This document shows, piece after piece, positions 8,136 through 14,313 of a stretch of 64,000 nucleotides of DNA. This DNA comes from Flavobacteriaceae bacterium PS02338 (GTDB lineage Bacteria; Bacteroidota; Bacteroidia; Sphingobacteriales; Sphingobacteriaceae), in NCBI GenBank assembly GCA_029959615.1, contig JASCOD010000008.1:233795-297794 (forward strand). Direction: 5' to 3'. The translations under genes were made by a program, and so were the position numbers. Numbering within the stretch: the first letter of the stretch is position 1; each line of letters begins with the position of its first letter. The notes beneath the pieces were generated by a model, which was not told the origin of the DNA, did not search any database, and saw nothing but the letters and a program-made list of their open reading frames with translations.

Positions 8136-8954
8136 AAATTGCTCGACATCATCAAGACCTCTCTGGGCGAGCGTTTCACCACTACCGACCTTTTGGCCGA
8201 GGTGTCATGGCCTTCGGTACTTTATGGAGGCCTTACCTACAACAAAAAGATCCCTATTGTTGTGAACGTATTGGGCAGCTTCACGGTTGGCTTCGCCGAT
8301 GCGCTTGCCAGGGAAACCTTTAGGGAAAAGTCTGCCAAAAACCTTAACTTGGCGCAAGCCAGCTATGAAGGATTTAAGCAGGCGCTGATAACAGCAGGTA
8401 TTGAGGCTACACTTAGGCTGGTGAAACTACCGGCTAGGTATAACAGGCAACAGGTTGAGGATGCGTTTAGGGGGGCTAAAGGGCTGGGGAGGCAGAGTTG
8501 GAATGGCTTTACAAACATCCTTAAAGCCAATTCTGAAGAAATTGCAGAAGCAACTACAAGAATTAGCAACTATAGGACTTCCAATAACTTAAAAGGTGGA
8601 AATTATGGTTATTTGGAAGGTTCTGTTAATGGGAACACTGTTGATAATAAATTTTGGAGAAGTACATCATATGATGTTGCAGAAAGAGAAATACATATTT
8701 TTGATGCTATAAGTGTACAAGGTGGAGGCGGTTCAGAATGGTTAAGAATTACTGATTCTGAATATAGGATGCTTAATAAATTGGCGAGCGACTTGGGTGC
8801 GGTTAAAGGTGGGAAATATTCCAATATGACTGGCGAATTAAAAATCATTTCAGAAAACCCTTATTGTGCTTCTTGCACAGGAATAATTCAACAATTTAAT
8901 GAAATGTTCCCTAACATAAAACTTATATTAATAGACGGTGCTAAGTATAAATAA
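8130..8954 (+). CDS. Orphan toxin cassette with deaminase-like tip
   Basis: The open frame (274 codons, from a TTG) lacks any signal peptide or N-terminal domain and starts inside the pre-toxin repeat, so it looks like a silent cassette rather than a complete gene. After the repeat (to about residue 114) comes a different AT-rich tip. The tip has TDSEYRMLNKLA followed by GELKIISENPYCASC and GIIQQFNEMFPN. A short acidic motif ([HCD]xE) plus a later CxxC before a helix is the pattern of the zinc-dependent cytidine-deaminase-like toxins (Toxin-deaminase/BURPS668_1122 type as I remember it). Deaminase activity is inferred from this motif. A putative immunity gene follows after five bases. Confidence 0.65.
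   Translation: MHKLLDIIKTSLGERFTTTDLLAEVSWPSVLYGGLTYNKKIPIVVNVLGSFTVGFADALARETFREKSAKNLNLAQASYEGFKQALITAGIEATLRLVKLPARYNRQQVEDAFRGAKGLGRQSWNGFTNILKANSEEIAEATTRISNYRTSNNLKGGNYGYLEGSVNGNTVDNKFWRSTSYDVAEREIHIFDAISVQGGGGSEWLRITDSEYRMLNKLASDLGAVKGGKYSNMTGELKIISENPYCASCTGIIQQFNEMFPNIKLILIDGAKYK
8142..8470. repeat. Pre-toxin repeat, copy B
   Basis: Corresponds base for base to 6684-7012 with few substitutions. Its left edge abuts the start codon of the YoeB-like pseudogene on the other strand, and its right edge joins the deaminase-like tip. Confidence 0.92.
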
Positions 8955-8959
8955 AAGTT

Positions 8960-9205
8960 ATGGAAGAAAATAAAGAATTAAATTTTAAAGTAATGGTTAC
9001 ATCAGTAGATGTTCTGCAGAAAGAAATTGAAAGATTTAATAAATTTCGTAATACAGATTTTGAAATTATAGAAGTTATAGAAGAGGTAGAAGTGTTTTTT
9101 TGCAAAATTAGAACTACTTCCAGATTAGAAAATATTTTTAGTTTAGGTTTTGGCTTGGCTTGCTATGAAGAGGAGTTGCGTAAAAAAAGAGAAATAGATT
9201 GGTAG
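8960..9205 (+). CDS. Putative immunity protein for the deaminase-like tip
   Basis: An 81-residue, acidic, soluble protein starting five bases after the toxin cassette stop. It ends in LRKKREIDW. A broken paralogue of exactly the same length follows at 9246 and ends in LRKKSEIDW, so the gene was duplicated together with the tail of its toxin. No family recognised; the immunity role rests on position and on the tandem duplication. Confidence 0.55.
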   Translation: MEENKELNFKVMVTSVDVLQKEIERFNKFRNTDFEIIEVIEEVEVFFCKIRTTSRLENIFSLGFGLACYEEELRKKREIDW

Positions 9206-9259
9206 TTCAATGAAATGTATCCAAATGTAAAATTGATATTGGTTGATGGAGCAAAATAA
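9206..9259 (+). pseudogene. Duplicated tail of the deaminase-like toxin
   Basis: Directly after the immunity stop codon the sequence reads FNEMYPNVKLILVDGAK and stop, which matches the end of the upstream cassette (FNEMFPNIKLILIDGAK). The DNA differs at many third positions, so it derives from a related cassette, not from a fresh copy. It is a remnant left by cassette exchange or immunity-gene accumulation. Confidence 0.8.
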
Positions 9260-9491
9260 ACTTAATTTAGATTTTCCATGTAATGATAGATAGGTTGTAG
9301 AAAATTTAGTCAACAGATTTTCTAATCTATACAATATCAATATTACGATTGAGAAGGAAGAAGATAGGGATGGTGTTGTTTTCTTTACAATATCATCAAA
9401 TCAATTTACTCCGAACTTAATTTTTGAAATTGGGTATTATTATAATGGCTATATTAGTCAGCTAAGAAAAAAAAGTGAAATAGATTGGTAA
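9246..9491 (+). pseudogene. Second immunity gene of the deaminase type, broken by a stop
   Basis: The ATG at 9246 overlaps the toxin-tail remnant. The frame reads MEQNKLNLDFPCNDR, then TAG at 9291-9293, and continues in the same frame through VVENLVNRFSNLYNINITIE to LRKKSEIDW and TAA. The total of 82 codons equals that of the intact paralogue at 8960, so a single nonsense change inactivated it. Start, end and central aromatic/acidic positions align between the two. Confidence 0.78.
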
Positions 9492-9494
9492 CCC

Positions 9495-9524
9495 AAAAAA
9501 AGCGGTCATTCGACCGCTTTTTTG
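9495..9524 (+). terminator. Rho-independent terminator after the immunity genes
   Basis: AAAAAAGCGGTC pairs with GACCGCTTTTTT across a four-base loop. Confidence 0.85.
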
Positions 9525-9569
9525 TTGCTAAAACATCAGATACGTTGTTATAAAAATGTTTAAACCTGT

Positions 9570-9638
9570 GGTTGGTGTTGTCACCATACTATATATTACA
9601 GTAGGCTAAACCGAAGTTAGTTGGTGATAACACCAACC
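9570..9638. repeat. 17-bp imperfect inverted repeat
   Basis: GGTTGGTGTTGTCACCA at 9570-9586 and TGGTGATAACACCAACC at 9622-9638 are reverse complements at 16 of 17 positions, separated by 35 bases. It lies between the deaminase cassette and the third cassette. It could be a recombination or regulatory site; no T-run follows, so it is not an ordinary terminator. Confidence 0.6.
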
Positions 9639-9680
9639 AAAAAGAAAATTGGTTAATGTTGCCATAACTGTAGCCAGCAG

Positions 9681-10745
9681 TTGGGTAGTTATGTAGACAA
9701 GGTTATTGGTAACGACGAGACAGCACTCTACGGAAAAGGCAAGCTAACGGCCGAAGTACTATCTCTTTTTATAGGTACGGAAGAAGCTGCCATAGACCTC
9801 GGTCTGCAACTGGCTCTGCTCGACATCATCAAGACCTATCTGGGCCAGCGTTTCACCACTACCGACCTTTTGGTCGAAGTATCATGGCCATCGGTACTTT
9901 ATGGAGGCCTTACCTACAACAAAAAGATCCCAATTGTTGTGAACGTATTGGGTAGTTTTACGGTTGGCTTTGTCGATGCGCTTGCCAAGGAAGCTTTTAG
10001 GGAAAAGTCTGCCAAAAACCTTAACTTGGCACGAGCCAGCTATGAAGGATTTAAGCAGGCGCTGATAACAGCAGGTATTGAGGCTACACTTAGGCTGGTG
10101 AAACTACCAGCTAGGTATAATAAGCAACAGTTTGAGGATGCGTTTAAGAGGGTTAGCAAGGCGGGGGATGCAGTATTTGGTTCAGCAAGACAATTTGTCA
10201 GAAACAAATACGGGCAGAATGTTTTAAATCAGTTAGCCGCTAAATTTGGTGCTAACAACGATGGTGCTGCTGCAGTGATTCTTCAAAAATGGGGAGATGA
10301 AGGTTTGATAATTTTAAATAAGTCTACGGTTAATTCACTTGATAATGCCGCAAATGAATTACTGAGAGGTAAAACAGCTTATCGCCATATAAGTTCAGAT
10401 GTCTCATATCTTGAACAGTTAAAAACAACAGGAAAAGTTCCTCAAAATCCTAATAAAACTTATTTCAGTTTAGATAAATTTGATGACCCTGCAGTTGCTA
10501 TTGATAAAATGCAATTAAATGCAGATGCTACTGATGCAGTTTGGAGATTGGAATTTGATGCCAATCAAATGGTTGGAAAAACAGTTTTTCCAACGGGGAA
10601 ATGGAATAATTCAGAATATATAGAGGTCGTAACAAGAAGTTATCCAGATTTTGGTTCTGGAGGGGCATCACAATTTATTACACAATCGGAAATTATATTG
10701 AAACGTATGGTAAATTTGAAAACTGGACAGGTAATCAACTTTTAG
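9681..10745 (+). CDS. Orphan toxin cassette with a third, unrelated tip
   Basis: A 354-codon frame from a TTG without signal peptide. It carries more of the pre-toxin part than copy B: an extra segment GSYVDKVIGNDETALYGKGK precedes the shared block and differs from the corresponding part of the full-length gene, so it probably came from another parent toxin. After the shared block (to about residue 160) the AT-rich tip includes YFSLDKFDDPAVAIDKM and, near the end, IEVVTRSYPDFGSGGASQF. A Gly-Gly-x-x-Gln element near the C terminus occurs in several secreted toxin families, but I cannot name this one. A small gene follows after five bases. Confidence 0.65.
   Translation: MGSYVDKVIGNDETALYGKGKLTAEVLSLFIGTEEAAIDLGLQLALLDIIKTYLGQRFTTTDLLVEVSWPSVLYGGLTYNKKIPIVVNVLGSFTVGFVDALAKEAFREKSAKNLNLARASYEGFKQALITAGIEATLRLVKLPARYNKQQFEDAFKRVSKAGDAVFGSARQFVRNKYGQNVLNQLAAKFGANNDGAAAVILQKWGDEGLIILNKSTVNSLDNAANELLRGKTAYRHISSDVSYLEQLKTTGKVPQNPNKTYFSLDKFDDPAVAIDKMQLNADATDAVWRLEFDANQMVGKTVFPTGKWNNSEYIEVVTRSYPDFGSGGASQFITQSEIILKRMVNLKTGQVINF
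9786..10167. repeat. Pre-toxin repeat, copy C
   Basis: Matches 6651-7032 with scattered substitutions, including GCTGCCATAGACCTCGGTCT at its left edge, which copy B lacks. Confidence 0.92.
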
Positions 10746-10750
10746 AATTC

Positions 10751-11002
10751 ATGAAACGCTGGAAAATAATTAAATCAATAGCAGATGTAATTTGTCATGA
10801 CCCATTTTCATTTAGCCCAAAATGGAAATGGAAAGCATTACCCCAAGAATTAAAAAGCGAGTACCAACGTGTACTTCCCATACTTAAATTGTGGGAAGCC
10901 GCAGGTTACATCACATTGTTAGAAGATGAAGAATATGCTTTTGTTTTACATCCTGAAAAACTGCCCAGTAAAGAGCAATTGATTAAGGAAAGTAAAGTTT
11001 AA
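10751..11002 (+). CDS. Putative immunity protein for the third tip
   Basis: An 83-residue, soluble, Trp/Lys-rich protein that begins five bases after the cassette stop and has no signal peptide. Position is the sole basis for an immunity role. A remnant of a toxin tail of the same type as the preceding tip follows directly, repeating the pattern seen after the 8960 gene. Confidence 0.5.
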   Translation: MKRWKIIKSIADVICHDPFSFSPKWKWKALPQELKSEYQRVLPILKLWEAAGYITLLEDEEYAFVLHPEKLPSKEQLIKESKV

Positions 11003-11078
11003 CAGTGCAGACTATACAGAAGTTTTAACGAGAAGTTATCCATTAATGGCGCAAGTCTTGTGTTGGGGCTTAGGGTGA
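11001..11078 (+). pseudogene. Remnant of a second tip of the third type
   Basis: The frame NSADYTEVLTRSYP (11001-11042) matches NNSEYIEVVTRSYP near the end of the 9681 product and then diverges to a stop at 11076. It overlaps the stop of the preceding immunity gene by two bases. It shows that another cassette with a related tip was once present. Confidence 0.65.
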
Positions 11079-11090
11079 GAGACTTGTGCC
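11048..11090. repeat. 11-bp inverted repeat within the toxin remnant
   Basis: GGCGCAAGTCT (11048-11058) and AGACTTGTGCC (11080-11090) pair with one G-T mismatch around a 21-base loop, right where similarity to the toxin tail ends. Confidence 0.5.
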
Positions 11091-11202
11091 TGTAAGTATT
11101 TACATATTGAAACAGAAGACTTTGTCTGGGAATATAAATACAAGCAGAGCTATAAAAATAGAAGCGTCAAATTTTCTTTTTCTCTGAAAGAAATAGGATA
11201 GA
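11079..11202 (+). other. Open fragment, possibly the tail of a lost immunity gene
   Basis: A frame without a start codon reads YLHIETEDFVWEYKYKQSYK and more, ending at TAG 11200-11202. It has a protein-like composition and the position expected for an immunity gene after the toxin remnant. The family is not recognised. Beyond it, to the gldF start at 11848, I see only repeats and hairpins (listed separately). Confidence 0.3.
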
Positions 11203-11338
11203 AAACTATTCCGGTCTGGAGACCTTGGTTTTCTAGAAAGGTTTAAGTGGCCCTTCGGAACACTCAAACCAGAAGGGCAAATCAGAACGTTATGAAATGG
11301 AAACTAACAAACCCTCTTTATACCCCCTACAATACTTA

Positions 11339-11464
11339 TTTAATCCTCCGTTCTGTTTGTTTAATGTTCCGTTAGGTTCTTTTAATGCTATGTTGCCTTA
11401 ATTTAATGCAAACTAGCCTTCCTTTAATCATGTTTTGCGCTTATTTAATGCTCCGTAGCCTTTT
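11339..11464. repeat. Degenerate tandem array with 21-bp period
   Basis: Six consecutive units start with TTTAAT at 11339, 11360, 11381, 11402, 11423 and 11444, exactly 21 bases apart; several continue as GCTCCGT or similar. Weaker units in the same phase continue (TTGAATGCTCCC at 11486, ATTAATCCTTCGG at 11507), with later 21-base spacing between ATCATTCC motifs (11520 and 11541). Translated, the units give heptads such as RLRSIK, but stops interrupt every frame, so it is probably not coding. Confidence 0.75.
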
Positions 11465-11593
11465 TAGAAAGGTCGCTTTCGCTCTTTGAATGCTCCCGAG
11501 TATTAAATTAATCCTTCGGATCATTCCAAGTACTCGACAGATCATTCCGGGAGGTCGTCGTTTCATTAAAAGAAGGCATCGGAGGGTAAAAAG

Positions 11594-11630
11594 AATGGTC
11601 TGTAGGATTGCCAATAACCTACAGACCATT
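11594..11630. other. Perfect 13-bp hairpin
   Basis: AATGGTCTGTAGG (11594-11606) and CCTACAGACCATT (11618-11630) are exact reverse complements around an 11-base loop. No T-run follows on either strand. It lies at the right end of the 21-bp array. Confidence 0.65.
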
Positions 11631-11720
11631 ACAGGAACTCGTCGGATGTGTCTTTTATGGTTCCATTTCGCTTGTATTATTTCCCCAACTGTTTGAGTGT
11701 TTTCTTGCCTTAAAATAGGG

Positions 11721-11802
11721 TTTCTCTATTGGTTTAGGTTTCAACTTCTAAGAAGAAACAAAATACAGTTTAAGACTTTCCGATTTTTCGGAAGGGCTTT
11801 TT
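11721..11802. repeat. 82-nt direct repeat, right copy, with terminator
   Basis: An isolated copy of the end of a PorT-like barrel gene (VGLGFNF-type codons, stop) with its terminator hairpin. It matches 2793-2874 except at two positions. No barrel gene body precedes it. It marks the right edge of the inserted or rearranged segment, 45 bases before the gldF start. Confidence 0.9.
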
Positions 11803-11847
11803 TGTTTTAACAGATATTGTATAACTTCGGCAATCCTATAACAAAGT

Positions 11848-12576
11848 ATGTTAGCAGTATTCAAAAGAGAGTTATTCAGTTTCCTTAGTTCATCAATGGC
11901 CTATATTACCATCGGTATATTTTTGTTGGCCTGCGGTTTAATGTTCTGGTTTTTTCCAGATACCTCTATTCTAGAATATGGCTATGCCGAAATGGATGGC
12001 TTTTTTAGCCTGGTTCCTTATTTGTTTATGTTTCTCATATCGGCAATAACCATGCGCTCCTTTGCCGAAGAAAGAAAAGAAGGAACCTATGTTTTGCTGG
12101 TTACACGACCATTGACAGAAATGCAAATCATCGTTGCTAAATATTTGGCTTGTATGGTTTTGGTGCTGTTTTCGTTGGTGCCTACCTTGGTTTACTATTA
12201 TAGTATCTCGAAATTGGGCTTGCCAAAAGGAAATATTGATACTGGAGCGGTAATTGGTTCTTATATAGGATTGTTTTTATTGGGTAATGCTTTTACAGCA
12301 ATTGGTATTTTTGCCTCCTCTATTACTAAAAATCAGATTATTGCTTTTGCTATTGCTGTATTTTTATGTTTTTTTGCTTACAGTGGCTTCGATTCTATAA
12401 GTAAGATATCTGCTTTTGCTGGAATTGAAAGTTTGCTCATCAATCTCGGGATTAATGAACACTACCAATCCATAAGCCGGGGAGTTTTGGATAGTAGGGA
12501 TGTGGTATACTTCATCACTTTTGTAGCTTTATTTTTAGGATTTACGAAGTTGGCAATAGGAGGTAGGAAATGGTAA
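11848..12576 (+). CDS. gldF: ABC-2 permease GldF
   Basis: A 242-residue inner-membrane protein with about six hydrophobic segments, starting MLAVFKRELFSFLSSSMAYI, a typical opening for the ABC-2 permease GldF of the gliding/T9SS-associated transporter. The conserved FAEERKEGTYVLLVTRPLT segment (about residues 73-92) is present. The stop overlaps the neighbouring frame, with which it forms a gldF-gldG operon. Its ATPase partner is probably gldA at 87, now separated by 11 kb of barrel and toxin genes. Confidence 0.85.
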   Translation: MLAVFKRELFSFLSSSMAYITIGIFLLACGLMFWFFPDTSILEYGYAEMDGFFSLVPYLFMFLISAITMRSFAEERKEGTYVLLVTRPLTEMQIIVAKYLACMVLVLFSLVPTLVYYYSISKLGLPKGNIDTGAVIGSYIGLFLLGNAFTAIGIFASSITKNQIIAFAIAVFLCFFAYSGFDSISKISAFAGIESLLINLGINEHYQSISRGVLDSRDVVYFITFVALFLGFTKLAIGGRKW

Positions 12577-12608
12577 CGAAAGGAATAAGGAACAAGGAGC
12601 AGGGAATA

Positions 12609-14279
12609 ATGATGAGGTGTTTAAAACCTATGTTGTTTTTGTTTGCTTTAGTGCTAATTAATATTTTCGCTCAGTTTGCCTACACGAGAATAGATTTTAC
12701 CAAAGAAAAACGTTTTACGTTGACCGAAAAAACCAAGGAAACTCTAGGCCAAAATAAGCATGAAGTTATTATAACTGTTTTCTTGGATGGTGATATGCCA
12801 TCTGCTTTTAAGCGTTTACGTAATGCTACAAAGGATCTGCTAGCTGATTATAAAGCCTATTCAAACGTGAATTTTAAAGTGGTATTCGAAAACCCAATTG
12901 CTGGTTTAACGGCTAACGAGCAGGATACCGTAATTCAACGCTTGTATGAAATAGGGATTAGGCCTACTAATATCAACATTAAAACTGATGCCGGATTTGC
13001 TGAAAAATTAGTTTTTCCGATGGCATTGATCGAAAGCAACGGAAAGAGAATGCCTGTGAAACTACTTCAGAATTTAGGAGGGGAGGCATCTAATTACGAT
13101 GAAAGCATCAATAATTCAATTAAAAATCTGGAATACGTTTTTACTTCTTCATTAAAGAAAGTGATTTCTGGATACAATCCCAGAATAGGTTTTACGGAAG
13201 GTAACGGAGAACCAGATAATCGTTACTTATATGATGCGATAAGCTCTTTGTCGGATAGTTATGTGGTAGGTAGGGTAAGCTTGGATTCGATAACCAAGGA
13301 AGGGCTAGATAGTCTCAAAATGCTAGTTGTTGCTAAGCCTCTAAAACCATTTACGGAGGCTCAAAAATACAAAATCAATTATTTTGTGATGAAGGGCGGG
13401 CATGTGGTTTGGTCTCTAGATCAGGTGAGGATGGAATTAGATAGCTTGCGTAGTGGCAAATCTTTCATGGCTGCAAACAACTATCTTAATTTGGACGATA
13501 TGTTGTTCGAATATGGTGCCCGCATCAATTATGATATCATTGCTGATGTTAATTGTGCGGAAATTCCAGTAGCAATGCCGGGCGGACCGAGAGGAGATAT
13601 ACAAATGGCTCCTTGGTTGTATTATCCAGTTTTATTGCCAGATACGAGCAATAGCGTAGTGAAAAATTTAGATAACATTAAAACAGAATTTGCAAGCACT
13701 GTAGATACGATTGGAAGTAAAAATGTAAAGAAACATATTATTTTGTCTACATCTCCTTACAACAAGGTTTATACTTCTCCGAAGATATTCAATTTGCAAA
13801 TGATAGAAGAAGAGCCTACGCAGAAGGAATTTACTAGCGTACCCAAAAGTGTAGGTGTATTGTTGGAAGGTAGTTTTAAGTCAGTTTTTTTAAATCGTTC
13901 GGTACCAGAAGGGATAGCAGAAAAGTTTGAAGTTCCGTCCCAAAGCAAGCCGGCAAAAATGATTGTATTGGGAGATGGAGATATTTTTAGAAACCAAATT
14001 TCTGGAGATGGCTCGCCTTTTTCGCTAGGTTTTGATAGGTACACACAGCAGAATTTTGGCAATAAGGCCTTGCTGCTCAATATTGCAGATTATTTTACCA
14101 ATGACGATAATTTGATCGCTCTGCGAAATAAAGAAGTTACCGTTAGACCATTAGATAAAACGCTAATACGCACAGAGAAAACAAAATGGCAGCTCATAAA
14201 CACCGTTCTGCCGATTTTGTTGTTGATATGTTTTGCAATTTTTCAACATTATTATCGTAAACATAAGTATGCAAAGTAA
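12609..14279 (+). CDS. gldG: Gliding motility-associated protein GldG
   Basis: An inner-membrane protein with one N-terminal membrane segment (PMLFLFALVLINIFAQF), a large periplasmic GldG/ABC-type-uncharacterised domain and a C-terminal membrane helix (LINTVLPILLLICFAIFQHYY). The frame is open from an ATG at 12570 overlapping gldF, but the first 13 codons (VTKGIRNKEQG) look non-coding, so ATG 12609 is preferred, giving 556 residues. GldG works with GldF and GldA in the envelope. It ends 34 bases before dnaN. Confidence 0.85.
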   Translation: MMRCLKPMLFLFALVLINIFAQFAYTRIDFTKEKRFTLTEKTKETLGQNKHEVIITVFLDGDMPSAFKRLRNATKDLLADYKAYSNVNFKVVFENPIAGLTANEQDTVIQRLYEIGIRPTNINIKTDAGFAEKLVFPMALIESNGKRMPVKLLQNLGGEASNYDESINNSIKNLEYVFTSSLKKVISGYNPRIGFTEGNGEPDNRYLYDAISSLSDSYVVGRVSLDSITKEGLDSLKMLVVAKPLKPFTEAQKYKINYFVMKGGHVVWSLDQVRMELDSLRSGKSFMAANNYLNLDDMLFEYGARINYDIIADVNCAEIPVAMPGGPRGDIQMAPWLYYPVLLPDTSNSVVKNLDNIKTEFASTVDTIGSKNVKKHIILSTSPYNKVYTSPKIFNLQMIEEEPTQKEFTSVPKSVGVLLEGSFKSVFLNRSVPEGIAEKFEVPSQSKPAKMIVLGDGDIFRNQISGDGSPFSLGFDRYTQQNFGNKALLLNIADYFTNDDNLIALRNKEVTVRPLDKTLIRTEKTKWQLINTVLPILLLICFAIFQHYYRKHKYAK

Positions 14280-14286
14280 AATTTCA

Positions 14287-14294
14287 TACTTTTG
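14287..14294 (+). promoter_or_regulatory. -7 element TACTTTTG before dnaN
   Basis: A perfect TAnnTTTG box 20 bases upstream of the dnaN ATG and just after the gldG stop, so dnaN probably has its own promoter. Confidence 0.5.
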
Positions 14295-14313
14295 AGTCCA
14301 TATATAACAAACT

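Noticed and set aside
8065..8265. Plus-strand 66-codon frame across the YoeB pseudogene and pre-toxin copy B
   Set aside because: Out of frame with the conserved pre-toxin protein and crosses the junction of two unrelated segments.
11441..11696. Small frames on both strands with Arg-rich heptads
   Set aside because: They are translations of the 21-bp array; most units of the array contain stops in the same frame, so coding is unlikely.
11339..11700. CRISPR array
   Set aside because: Units are divergent, there are no constant repeats with unique spacers and no cas genes.
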